From the NCBI RefSeq assembly GCF_013041805.1, contig NZ_JABDRI010000020.1:1-64000 (forward strand): a DNA stretch of 64,000 nt. Reading direction: 5' to 3'. The position numbers and the translations under genes are program-made. Positions 33,385-41,824 of this stretch are shown one piece after another. The notes under the pieces are model-generated. The model did not search any database. It was not told the DNA's origin and saw only the letters and a list, made by a program, of their open reading frames with translations. The stretch is from Lutibacter sp. GTDB taxonomy: Bacteria > Bacteroidota > Bacteroidia > Flavobacteriales > Flavobacteriaceae. Every line of letters starts with the position of its first letter. The stretch's first letter is position 1.

Positions 33385-34453
33385 AAATTATTATGCCGTA
33401 ATTATGGCTGGTGGTGTTGGATCTCGATTTTGGCCTTTAAGTACGCAACAATTTCCAAAACAGTTTCATGACATGCTAGGAACTGGAAGTACACTCATTC
33501 AGCAAACATTTAATCGCTTCGAAAATTTAATAAAATCAGAAAATATTCTAATAGCAACTAATAAAAAATACGAAGATTTAGTTCAAGAGCAACTTCCAAA
33601 AGTATTATCAAACCAATTACTATTGGAACCTACTATGCGAAACACCGCTCCTTGTATATTATATAGCGCTTTAAAAATTTACAATGAAAACCCTGATGGA
33701 ATTATGATTGTGGCACCCTCAGATCATTTGATTGACGACGAAACAACATTTTTAAAAAACGTACAAACCTCATTTAATTTTTGTGAAGAACACGATGCTC
33801 TAATGACACTTGGAATTCAACCATCAAGTCCAAATACAGGTTATGGATATATTCAATTTGAACATGCTGAGGATACCATTAAAAAAGTAGCAAACTTCAC
33901 TGAAAAACCGGATTTAGAAACTGCTATTACGTTTATTCAAAATGGAAATTATCTTTGGAATGCTGGTATTTTTGTTTGGAGTGTAAAAAGTATTTTAAAA
34001 TCTTTTGAAACTAATTTACCCGAGATGTTTTCTTTATTTAATAAAGGTGCTATTTGTTACAACACAACTTCTGAATTGAGTTTTATTGAAGAAAATTATG
34101 CATCTTCACAAAATATTTCAATTGACTTTGGAATATTAGAAAAAGCAACTAATGTGTTTGTTTTACCTGTAAACTTTGGATGGAATGATTTGGGAACTTG
34201 GGGATCTCTTTATTCTAAATTAAATAAAGACATCAATAATAATGCAACTGTTAACGGAAAAGTTATTTATAGAAATTCAAGAAATAATATTGTACGAACA
34301 CAAACTGGTAAACGAGTTGTTATTCAAGGATTAGAAGATTATATTGTAGTAGAGAAAGAAGATGTAATATTAATTTGCCCTAAAAATAAAGAACAAGAAA
34401 TAAAAGAAATTACTTTGGATGTAAAATCTCAATTTGGAGATAAGTTTGTTTAA
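33377..34453 (+). CDS. manC: Mannose-1-phosphate guanylyltransferase
   Basis: Makes GDP-mannose from mannose-1-phosphate and GTP for surface polysaccharide or glycoprotein glycans. The 358-residue enzyme carries the nucleotidyltransferase loop AGGVGSRFWPLS, PSDH, FTEKPD and WNAGIFVW. It lacks the fused phosphomannose-isomerase domain, so it is the monofunctional form. It starts inside the sprT-like gene by eight bases. Confidence 0.92.
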   Translation: MNKNYYAVIMAGGVGSRFWPLSTQQFPKQFHDMLGTGSTLIQQTFNRFENLIKSENILIATNKKYEDLVQEQLPKVLSNQLLLEPTMRNTAPCILYSALKIYNENPDGIMIVAPSDHLIDDETTFLKNVQTSFNFCEEHDALMTLGIQPSSPNTGYGYIQFEHAEDTIKKVANFTEKPDLETAITFIQNGNYLWNAGIFVWSVKSILKSFETNLPEMFSLFNKGAICYNTTSELSFIEENYASSQNISIDFGILEKATNVFVLPVNFGWNDLGTWGSLYSKLNKDINNNATVNGKVIYRNSRNNIVRTQTGKRVVIQGLEDYIVVEKEDVILICPKNKEQEIKEITLDVKSQFGDKFV

Positions 34454-34465
34454 ACTATTTGAATT

Positions 34466-35881
34466 ATGGAAAACACGAATGATAATCAATCTAACGAAAC
34501 TAAACCTATAAAAGATCAAGATTTTAAAGGGTTATGGGCAGGAATTCAACAATTTCTATTTGACTTATTAGATATATCGCAGGATACCGATAGAAAGGGA
34601 ACTATTGAAGATATAAAGGGCAATATTTCAATGAAGGGACACACTGCTTGGGTACTTGTGTTTTCAATATTAATTGCTTCGATTGGTCTAAACGTAAGTT
34701 CAACTGCAGTAGTAATTGGAGCGATGCTTATTTCTCCATTAATGGGTCCAATTTTAGGTGTTGGCTTGTCTATTGGAATAAATGATATTGATACCTTAAA
34801 ACGCTCTCTAATTAACTTAGGTGTTATGATTGGGTTGAGTTTGGCTACTTCTTTCGCTTTTTTTCTAATTCCTATTTTCAGAGATGAAACTCCCGAGCTT
34901 TTAGCAAGAACTGCGCCAGATGTTCGAGATGTTTTTATTGCAATAGCTGGTGGATTGGCCTTGATTATAGCGTTGAGTAGGCGAAATCAACAAACCAACA
35001 CTATTGCTGGTGTAGCGATTGCAACCGCATTAATGCCACCGCTTTGTACTGCCGGTTTTGGGCTAGCCACAGGTAATTTAAGTTATTTTGGAGGTGCTAT
35101 GTTTCTTTTTACAATAAATACCATTTTTATTGCTCTAGCTACATTTGTTATTGTAAAGTTTTTACGATTTCCAATGCTTAAATATATTAATTCTGCAAAA
35201 AGGAAACGTATCGCAAGATTGGCTTCATTTGTAGCTCTTATTGTTTTTTCAGGAAGTATATTTATGTTCTTTAATTTATTTCAAGAAAATCAATTCAAAC
35301 AAGCTGCTAAACATTTAATTAGTGACGTAAAAGAGAGTGGTATTAGTATTATTGATGAAGTTGATGAAAATATAGACTACAAAAATAATAGTGTTAAAAT
35401 TGTTATTTATGGAAATAAGCTTTCTAAAGAAAAAAAAGAAAACTGGATTGCCAAACTACCAGAATATGGCTTAACAGGAACGCAATTAATTATACAAGAA
35501 GGTATTGATGACTCTGACTTACGTAATGAAGTAAAAAACCTAACCGATTTGTATGTTCAAAATCAAAAAATAATTTCATCACGAGATGAATCCATTAAAG
35601 AGAAAGAGGATAAAATTAAATTACTAGAATCTGAATTGTCAAAATATTACGATAGTCAAATTCCATTCATACAAATTAGTAAAGAAGCTCAAATAAATTA
35701 TAATGGACTATCACAGCTTAGCTATGCGAAATTAATAAATACAAACTTTAATGCTGTTGATACCTTAACTGTTTTTAATACAAAATGGTACGACTCAATA
35801 CCTAATACGATTGAGCAAAAAGTTCTTTTAAAAAAATGGCTTAAAACAAGATTGAACTTAGATACACTAATGGTGAATTAA
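34466..35881 (+). CDS. DUF389 family membrane protein
   Basis: 471 residues with a short cytoplasmic N-terminus, five or six hydrophobic segments (including SSTAVVIGAMLISPLMGPILG and ALMPPLCTAGFGLATGN, hallmarks of DUF389/TIGR00341) and a long soluble C-terminal part with a coiled-coil stretch around residues 365-395. Function of the family is not established. Last gene of the SDR-sprT-manC run, followed by a strong terminator that abuts tRNA-Tyr. Confidence 0.85.
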   Translation: MENTNDNQSNETKPIKDQDFKGLWAGIQQFLFDLLDISQDTDRKGTIEDIKGNISMKGHTAWVLVFSILIASIGLNVSSTAVVIGAMLISPLMGPILGVGLSIGINDIDTLKRSLINLGVMIGLSLATSFAFFLIPIFRDETPELLARTAPDVRDVFIAIAGGLALIIALSRRNQQTNTIAGVAIATALMPPLCTAGFGLATGNLSYFGGAMFLFTINTIFIALATFVIVKFLRFPMLKYINSAKRKRIARLASFVALIVFSGSIFMFFNLFQENQFKQAAKHLISDVKESGISIIDEVDENIDYKNNSVKIVIYGNKLSKEKKENWIAKLPEYGLTGTQLIIQEGIDDSDLRNEVKNLTDLYVQNQKIISSRDESIKEKEDKIKLLESELSKYYDSQIPFIQISKEAQINYNGLSQLSYAKLINTNFNAVDTLTVFNTKWYDSIPNTIEQKVLLKKWLKTRLNLDTLMVN

Positions 35882-35896
35882 AAGAAAAGTAAAACT

Positions 35897-35934
35897 CACA
35901 AAAAAACCTCAAACAAATGTTTGAGGTTTTTTTG

Positions 35935-35936
<2 letters not shown>
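35897..35936. terminator. Bidirectional terminator reaching into tRNA-Tyr
   Basis: A 19-bp perfect stem (starts CACAAAAAAACC) with an AA loop, unusually long for this genome. Its right arm extends through the predicted tRNA-Tyr discriminator base (35935) into the first acceptor base (35936), so DUF389 and tRNA-Tyr share it. Confidence 0.88.
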
Positions 35937-36015
<79 letters not shown>

Positions 36016-36029
36016 GAAAATTTATACTT

Positions 36030-36057
36030 AAAAACTTCTCAAATTTGAGAAGTTTTT
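36030..36057. terminator. Intrinsic hairpin between the two tRNA genes
   Basis: Perfect 14-bp inverted repeat AAAAACTTCTCAAA / TTTGAGAAGTTTTT with no loop bases, just downstream of tRNA-Lys and before tRNA-Tyr on the minus strand; it may partly terminate between them. Confidence 0.75.
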
Positions 36058-36058
36058 G

Positions 36059-36131
36059 TGACCTGGCTGGGGCTCGAACCCAGGACCACCTCCTTAAAAG
36101 GGAGGTGCTCTACCAACTGAGCTACCAGGTC
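36059..36131 (-). tRNA. tRNA-Lys (TTT)
   Basis: 73 nt. Acceptor GACCTGG/CCAGGTC, D-arm AGCTCAGTTGGTAGAGC, anticodon loop CTTTTAA giving TTT, T-loop GGTTCGAGCCC. CCA is not encoded. Confidence 0.96.
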
Positions 36132-36154
36132 TAATTATTCCTTTTTAGCGGGTG

Positions 36155-36162
36155 CAAATATA
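36155..36162 (-). promoter_or_regulatory. Candidate -7 box TATATTTG for the tRNA genes
   Basis: Exact TAnnTTTG on the minus strand, about 24 nt upstream of the tRNA-Lys 5' end. Confidence 0.6.
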
Positions 36163-36193
36163 AAAGTATATTTTAATAAAACAAACTTCTTTT

Positions 36194-36961
36194 TTATTTT
36201 GTTTTATTGAGATAAGCTTCTCTAACTTGCTTAAATAAATTTGAAGAATAGACAAAATCTACAACAGCCTCATTTTCAGTTTTAAATATTTCCTCATTAG
36301 AGCCTTCCCATGCATTTTTACCATCTTTTAAAAAGATGATTTTTTCTCCAATTTCCATTACAGAGTTCATATCATGTGAATTAATAATGGTAATCATTTG
36401 ATATTCTTTCGTAATTTCTTGAATCAAATTATCAATAACAGTTGCAGTTCTTGGATCTAAACCTGAATTTGGCTCATCACAAAATAAATATTTAGGATTC
36501 ATTACAATTGCTCGTGCAATTGCAACACGTTTTTGCATTCCACCAGATAATTGTGCTGGAAATTTTTTATTTACATTTTCCAAATTAACCCTATTTAAAA
36601 CAACATTTACTCTATCGAGCATTTCAGAGTTTGGTTTATTGGCAAACATTTTTAACGGGAACATAATATTTTCTTCAATAGTTAGAGAATCAAACAGAGC
36701 ACCTCCTTGAAAAACCATTCCCATTTCCTGCCTCAATTGTCTGCGTTGTTTAATTCCTAGCTCTGTATGAATCCTTCCGTCGAAACATATTTTCCCTTTT
36801 TCAGGAATGTGTAAACCTAACAAACACTTTAAAAAAACTGTTTTACCAGAACCACTTTGGCCAATTATTAAATTAGTTTTTCCTTTTTCAAAAGTAGTTG
36901 AAATACCCTTTAATACTGGTACTCCGTTAAACTCTTTATATAAATTTTTAACTTCAATCAT
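36194..36961 (-). CDS. MlaF-like ABC transporter ATPase
   Basis: 255-residue ATP-binding subunit with Walker A GQSGSGKT, signature LSGGMQKR and Walker B LFCDEPNSGLDP, the pattern of the Mla/Mce-type lipid transporters. It pairs with the MlaE-like permease encoded immediately upstream, with no base between stop and start. The complex moves phospholipids between inner and outer membrane; the MlaD/MCE subunit is not in the window. Confidence 0.88.
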   Translation of the reverse strand: MIEVKNLYKEFNGVPVLKGISTTFEKGKTNLIIGQSGSGKTVFLKCLLGLHIPEKGKICFDGRIHTELGIKQRRQLRQEMGMVFQGGALFDSLTIEENIMFPLKMFANKPNSEMLDRVNVVLNRVNLENVNKKFPAQLSGGMQKRVAIARAIVMNPKYLFCDEPNSGLDPRTATVIDNLIQEITKEYQMITIINSHDMNSVMEIGEKIIFLKDGKNAWEGSNEEIFKTENEAVVDFVYSSNLFKQVREAYLNKTK

Positions 36962-37702
36962 TTATCCTAGTAGCATTTGAGTTAAAAAATAGTTTAATAA
37001 AATTATAACAATACTTGTCCAAACAACAGCTCTTGTACTTGCCCTTCCGACTTCTAATGACCCTCCTTTAACATAAAAACCATGATATGCAGGAATCGTG
37101 GTTATGATAAAAGCAAAAACAACTGTTTTTGTTAATGCATATTTAATAAAATAAGGATCAAAATCAAGTTGAATACCATAAATAAAATCTTCACTAAAAA
37201 ATAAATCTGTTAATAAACCTGCAAAATATCCACCTACTATTCCCAAAAACATAGAGAGTAATATAAGTAAAGGATAGAAAAATAATGCTGCCAGTATTTT
37301 TGGTAAAACTAGATAGTTTAATGAATTAATTCCCATCACTTCTAGGGCATCTATTTGCTCTGTCACTCGCATAGTCCCCATACTAGAAGTTATATAAGAA
37401 CCTACTTTTCCTGCTAAAATAATCGACATAAATGTTGGTGCAAATTCTAAAATAATACCTCTTTTTGTGGCAAAACCTATTAAATATTTTGGGATAAAAG
37501 GGCTATCAACATTTAACGCTGTTTGTATAGCAACCACACCTCCAACAAAAAAAGAAATAAACATTATGATTCCTAATGATTTTAATCCTAAATCATCGAT
37601 TTCCCTAAACAACATTTCTCTAAAAACCGACCATTTTTGTGGTTTTCTAAAAACTTGCCTTAGCATGATAAAGTACTTTCCTATATGCTTTAAATAATAC
37701 AT
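36962..37702 (-). CDS. MlaE-like ABC transporter permease
   Basis: 246-residue integral membrane permease with five hydrophobic segments and the diagnostic motif EQIDALEVMGINSLNYLVLPK of the MlaE family. It belongs with the adjacent MlaF-like ATPase in a lipid transporter of the envelope. The start ATG 37700-37702 is retained (MYYLKHIGKYF); a Met 12 codons further in is possible. A TACTTTAG-like box lies about 20 nt upstream. Confidence 0.9.
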   Translation of the reverse strand: MYYLKHIGKYFIMLRQVFRKPQKWSVFREMLFREIDDLGLKSLGIIMFISFFVGGVVAIQTALNVDSPFIPKYLIGFATKRGIILEFAPTFMSIILAGKVGSYITSSMGTMRVTEQIDALEVMGINSLNYLVLPKILAALFFYPLLILLSMFLGIVGGYFAGLLTDLFFSEDFIYGIQLDFDPYFIKYALTKTVVFAFIITTIPAYHGFYVKGGSLEVGRASTRAVVWTSIVIILLNYFLTQMLLG

Positions 37703-37805
37703 TAAAATTATTTTTTGCTAAAGTATTAAATTATATACTTAAATATATGTTTTCAAATTATAAAATTAATTATTGAATTTGAGATTTTCAATTTTATAAA
37801 AATAA

Positions 37806-37831
37806 AAAAGGGCTTCATCTGAAGCCCTTTT
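37806..37831 (-). terminator. Terminator of the lipoprotein gene
   Basis: 12-bp perfect stem AAAAGGGCTTCA / TGAAGCCCTTTT with a two-base loop, 20 bases after the lipoprotein stop on the minus strand. Confidence 0.88.
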
Positions 37832-37851
37832 GGTTGTAATATTTGCTCTAA

Positions 37852-38463
37852 TTATCTAATGTCGGTTAGTTCATCTCCGCATAAATTTTTGCAAAATTCA
37901 AAATACATTGCCCAACTATCTCCTTCAAATCCTTCTCCTTGTCCCCATCCTGTTTCACGTTGGATAACAACTCCTTTATCATCTATTCTCTCAACTTCTG
38001 AATGTGCCGCTATATAAAAACATTCTTCAAATGCTTCTGCAGGTATTTTATATTCAACTTCAAACTTTGAAATAATATTTGCTTCGTAATCCATTCGTTT
38101 TTCGAAAACTCCTGGTTTTGGATTTCCTTTTTTAGTTTCGGGAATTCCTTCTCTATCACCGGCATATAAATGAGTAAGTTTAATAATCCATTCATCATTG
38201 GTGATATAACTTATATAAACATAATTGGTACCATCTTCATTTACTATCTCCACATCAATTCTACCAGCTGTATAATTTTGTCCAGCAATTAATGGCGTTG
38301 TGAAACATGCAGTCTCTGAATTTCTAAAATTTAAATCTGTAAAATCATTTGTGCTGACACTGAATTCAAACGAGTTCGCTTCTAAAATTTCAAATTCATC
38401 ATTTGTTTGACAGCTATAAGATATACTCAATAAAAATATAGCTAAAAGGATAATTTTTTTCAT
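37852..38463 (-). CDS. Lipoprotein with a conserved beta-sandwich domain, unknown function
   Basis: 203 residues, lipobox SYSC (Cys18). The mature part contains strands YVYISYITNDEWIIKLTHLYAG and a GNPKPGVFE turn followed by YKIPAEAFEECFYIAAHSEV, with the form VYISY...W.I..THLYAG...IP...GNPKPG.F that I have seen in other Bacteroidota surface proteins. Four Cys in the mature domain (near residues 53, 147, 192 and 196) could form disulphides. Single-gene unit. Function unknown. Confidence 0.7.
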   Translation of the reverse strand: MKKIILLAIFLLSISYSCQTNDEFEILEANSFEFSVSTNDFTDLNFRNSETACFTTPLIAGQNYTAGRIDVEIVNEDGTNYVYISYITNDEWIIKLTHLYAGDREGIPETKKGNPKPGVFEKRMDYEANIISKFEVEYKIPAEAFEECFYIAAHSEVERIDDKGVVIQRETGWGQGEGFEGDSWAMYFEFCKNLCGDELTDIR

Positions 38464-38608
38464 AATTTAATAGTTTTAAGAGGTTTTTACTATTTTTAAC
38501 GTTATAAATATACAATTAAATAACCAATTATAACCAAAAACAAACCTTTTATTTAAAAAATAACACCTTTTATATAAATTTTAAGCTTTACTAATGACTC
38601 AAGATAAA

Positions 38609-39679
38609 TTAATATTTGTATACAATAGCATTAATATTCATTCCTGCTCCAACTGAAGCCAATATTACAACATCTCCTTTCTTAATTTCTTGATTTTCAA
38701 CTTTACCACGTTTAACTAAATCAAATAAGGTTGGTACAGTAGCAACTGAACTATTTCCTAGTTTATGAATACTCATAGGCATTATACCTTCTGGAAGTTT
38801 TGTTTTGTACAATCTATAAAAACGTTTTATAATGGCCTCATCCATTTTTTCATTAGCCTGATGAATAAATATCTTTTTTACTTCAGCGATATCTATACCT
38901 GTTTTGTCCAATGCTTTTTTCATGGCTAAAGGAACATTATTTAAGGCATATTCATAAATTTTTCGACCATACATTTTTATGTACCTAATGTTTTCGTCTG
39001 CAGCTTGATCAAATGATTTTCCAAAATACAAATAATAGCACTCATCTAAAGCATCTGTTTGTGCTATATGACTTAAAATTCCCGAAGAAGAATCATTTTT
39101 AACAGCCTCAATAACGCAAGCACCTGCTCCATCAGAATATATCATTGAATCTCTATCATAAGGATCAACAACTCTAGATAATGTTTCTGTTCCAATAACT
39201 AAACATTTTTTTGCAATTCCAGCCTTTATAAAGGCTTCTGCTTGAATTACTCCTTGAATCCACCCAGGACATCCAAAAAGAATATCGTAAGCCACACAAC
39301 TAGGATTTTTAATTCCTAATTTGTGCTTTACTCTTGAAGCTAAACTTGGCAAAATATCACTTTGAATTGCCGTGCTTTTTACATCTCCAAAATTATGTGC
39401 CAAAATTATATAATCCAATTCTTCTTGATTTACTTGAGCATCATCAATTGCTTTTTGCGCAGCAAAAAATGCTAAATCCGATGATGTTAAATCATCTGTT
39501 GCATATCTCCTTTCTTCAATACCGGTTATCGCTTTAAATTTTTCTATTACAACTTCATTTTCATACTCCATTGAAGTTCCATCATCATTTAAAAATTGAT
39601 TTGATAAAAAATCGGAATTCTTTTTAATTTGTGAAGGAATAAAACTCCCTGTTCCTGTAATTACTGATTGTATATTCAT
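38609..39679 (-). CDS. FabH-like 3-oxoacyl-ACP synthase III
   Basis: 356-residue thiolase-fold condensing enzyme with a complete triad: Cys137 (LFGCPGW), His273 (FIHQAN) and Asn309 (LGNSS). It starts MNIQSVITGTGSFIPS. Such stand-alone enzymes make short-chain or branched acyl primers for fatty acids or specialised lipids; the role of this one cannot be read from its neighbours, a truncated haemoglobin and cdd. Its own -7 box lies 13-18 nt upstream. Confidence 0.88.
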   Translation of the reverse strand: MNIQSVITGTGSFIPSQIKKNSDFLSNQFLNDDGTSMEYENEVVIEKFKAITGIEERRYATDDLTSSDLAFFAAQKAIDDAQVNQEELDYIILAHNFGDVKSTAIQSDILPSLASRVKHKLGIKNPSCVAYDILFGCPGWIQGVIQAEAFIKAGIAKKCLVIGTETLSRVVDPYDRDSMIYSDGAGACVIEAVKNDSSSGILSHIAQTDALDECYYLYFGKSFDQAADENIRYIKMYGRKIYEYALNNVPLAMKKALDKTGIDIAEVKKIFIHQANEKMDEAIIKRFYRLYKTKLPEGIMPMSIHKLGNSSVATVPTLFDLVKRGKVENQEIKKGDVVILASVGAGMNINAIVYKY

Positions 39680-39696
39680 GCTAAAAAATTGATGTT

Positions 39697-39704
39697 CAAA
39701 TGTA
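39697..39704 (-). promoter_or_regulatory. Candidate -7 box TACATTTG for the FabH-like gene
   Basis: Exact TAnnTTTG on the minus strand in the 33-bp gap after the haemoglobin gene, leader about 13 nt. Confidence 0.6.
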
Positions 39705-39712
39705 AAAATGTA

Positions 39713-40096
39713 TTAAGAATTTAGTGCTGAAATTTTAATTTCCATTACGGTGGCTATAGACAACGCTTTTTCCTTCGCAGTTTGTGCAGTTCGCCCAAAG
39801 AACAAGTCATCAATAGAACCATTAAATATTGATAACCAGCGCTTAAAGTGCTTAGCTTCAAAAGGTTTTGTTTGATGCAATTGCATATGTGGTTTCATTG
39901 CATTTTTACGATACCCACCTGAGTAAAATAACACATTGTCCCAAAAACTTACTAATACTTGTAAATGCTCTTCTAATAATTTCGGATTCCTAAAATTAAT
40001 AAAAAAATGATGCATTTCTGCATCACTCATTAATTTTATATAAAAGTACTTTACTAGTTTATAAATGTCTTCTTTATTTTTAATATCATCTTTCAT
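39713..40096 (-). CDS. Truncated haemoglobin (group III-like)
   Basis: 127-residue globin with a 2-on-2 helical pattern: DAEMHHFF, HLQVLVSFWDNVLFYSGGY and a conserved H-x3-KPF element with a His in the proximal region (AKHFKRWLSIF). This matches the group III truncated globins common in Bacteroidota; they bind O2 or NO and are often linked to peroxide or NO defence. It follows cdd by eight bases and precedes the FabH-like gene. Confidence 0.85.
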   Translation of the reverse strand: MKDDIKNKEDIYKLVKYFYIKLMSDAEMHHFFINFRNPKLLEEHLQVLVSFWDNVLFYSGGYRKNAMKPHMQLHQTKPFEAKHFKRWLSIFNGSIDDLFFGRTAQTAKEKALSIATVMEIKISALNS

Positions 40097-40104
40097 AATG
40101 CCTG

Positions 40105-40587
40105 CTATAAAAACGACTTATCAAAGGCAATTGGAAGTAAATCTAATAAGGAATCTGTTTTTATTACTTTCCCTACTTCACCCATAAAATAGACCTCAAT
40201 TTCATCTTTTTGCTTTAATTCATATTCAGATAAAGTTTGTCTACAAGCGCCACAAGGTGCTACGGGTTCTCTCGTAATTTGTGCAGATGAACTCGCCGTA
40301 ATGGCTAATTTTAAAATTTTAAGATGTGGATATTCTGAAGACACTTTCCAGATTGCTACCCGCTCTGCACACATCCCTGATGGATATGCTGCATTTTCTT
40401 GATTGTTTCCTGTGACAATTGTACCATCTTCCAGAAGAAACGCAGCTCCAACTTTAAATTTAGAGTAGGGTGCATAGGCACTTTTCTTTGCTTCAATAGC
40501 TTTATTCATTAAATTTTTTGCTGAGCTTGAAAGCTCTTCCAAAGAATCAAAAACGGTAATTTTAGTTTTTATTTCAACTTTTTTCAT
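40105..40587 (-). CDS. cdd: Cytidine deaminase
   Basis: 160-residue zinc deaminase of the tetrameric type, converting cytidine to uridine. Zinc ligands Cys73, Cys112 and Cys115 lie in CAERVA and PCGACRQ, with catalytic Glu75. The start is ATG 40585-40587. It is encoded downstream of porV on the same strand (about 57 bp apart), an order I recall from other flavobacterial T9SS loci. Confidence 0.94.
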   Translation of the reverse strand: MKKVEIKTKITVFDSLEELSSSAKNLMNKAIEAKKSAYAPYSKFKVGAAFLLEDGTIVTGNNQENAAYPSGMCAERVAIWKVSSEYPHLKILKLAITASSSAQITREPVAPCGACRQTLSEYELKQKDEIEVYFMGEVGKVIKTDSLLDLLPIAFDKSFL

Positions 40588-40644
40588 CAAGTTATCTTCT
40601 ATCTCTTATTAGATTATTTCAACAGGTTGTTAGCGATTTAAATA

Positions 40645-41787
40645 CTAATGTATTTCAAATAATTCTCCAAAATCAAAGGCTAACGAAAATCTTAATGTAT
40701 TTTCTAAAGGATTGTTAATATTTGAAGCATTAAATAAATAAGATATATCTAATCTCGTACTTTTAAATTTAAATCCTGAACCTAGTGTAAAATATTTACG
40801 AGCTCCCTTTAAATCACTTTCATTAAAGTAACCAGCTCTAATAGCAAACGAATGATCATACATATATTCAGCACCTAGAGCCCAAGTAAACTCTTTCAAT
40901 TCCTCGCTAAATCCACCTGGAGCATCTCCAAAAGAACTAAACATACCACTAACAAAACCGACGTCGTCTTGCACATATGGAGCCTCACCATCATCATTTA
41001 CGGAAATACTCGGCGTTGGTACTAACAATTTATTGAATTCTAAATTTACACTTACCTTATTAAAGGTGTCCAAAATAAAATCAAAACCTCCTCCTATTTT
41101 CAAATTTGTAGGAATAAAATTTTCAAGTCCATCATCTGTATAAGAAACTTTTGGACCAATATTAGATATATTATATCCTCCTCTCCACATCCCATTAAAG
41201 TTACCATAGTTTTTTTCATCAGATTGAAAATAACCAGAGATATCAACGGCAAATGTATTTACTGGTTGTATGGTTGAATTAGCAGATTCAATACCTAAAT
41301 CAGAACGAATATAACGCATTGTTACACCCATTGCATAAGTTTCACTTAACTTTAGTGAATACGAGGCATCCAAAGAAAATTCATTTAACTTTTCAGTTCC
41401 TTCAGGCGCTCCATTTATATCGGTTAAATCTATTTGACCTAGATTAAAATATTTTAAACTTGTTGCCCATGCACTCCTATCATCAATTCTATTGGCAAAA
41501 GAAAATCCTCCTAAAAAAACATCATTTGTAAGTTCTCTTAACCAAGGTGTATAAACAATACCAACGGAAAATTGAGAAGGCATAAATGCAAATTTTGACG
41601 CATTCCAATGCTGAGAATTCGCATCTGGAGAAGTTGCAACACCAATATCTCCCATACCTCCTGCTCTAGCATCAGGAGCAATAAGTAAAAAAGGTGCGGC
41701 TGTTGTTATAGTGTTTTGAGCTTCTTGTGAATAAAATTTTGTGAATATTAATGAAATTGCAAGAGCTAATATGATTCCTTTTCTCAT
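40645..41787 (-). CDS. porV: Type IX secretion outer-membrane protein PorV
   Basis: 380-residue beta-barrel protein of the FadL-like PorV/LptO family. Signal peptide (GIILALAISLIFTKFYSQ), then PFLLIAPDARAGGMGDIGVATSPD and HWNASKFAFMPSQFSVG, diagnostic for PorV, and alternating amphipathic strands to the C-terminal aromatic residues (FGELFEIH). It shuttles T9SS substrates from the translocon to the attachment complex. It lies 37 bases after porU in the same operon. Confidence 0.95.
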   Translation of the reverse strand: MRKGIILALAISLIFTKFYSQEAQNTITTAAPFLLIAPDARAGGMGDIGVATSPDANSQHWNASKFAFMPSQFSVGIVYTPWLRELTNDVFLGGFSFANRIDDRSAWATSLKYFNLGQIDLTDINGAPEGTEKLNEFSLDASYSLKLSETYAMGVTMRYIRSDLGIESANSTIQPVNTFAVDISGYFQSDEKNYGNFNGMWRGGYNISNIGPKVSYTDDGLENFIPTNLKIGGGFDFILDTFNKVSVNLEFNKLLVPTPSISVNDDGEAPYVQDDVGFVSGMFSSFGDAPGGFSEELKEFTWALGAEYMYDHSFAIRAGYFNESDLKGARKYFTLGSGFKFKSTRLDISYLFNASNINNPLENTLRFSLAFDFGELFEIH

Positions 41788-41824
41788 TTATTTGGTAATT
41801 TAATTTTACAAATATCTTAATATA

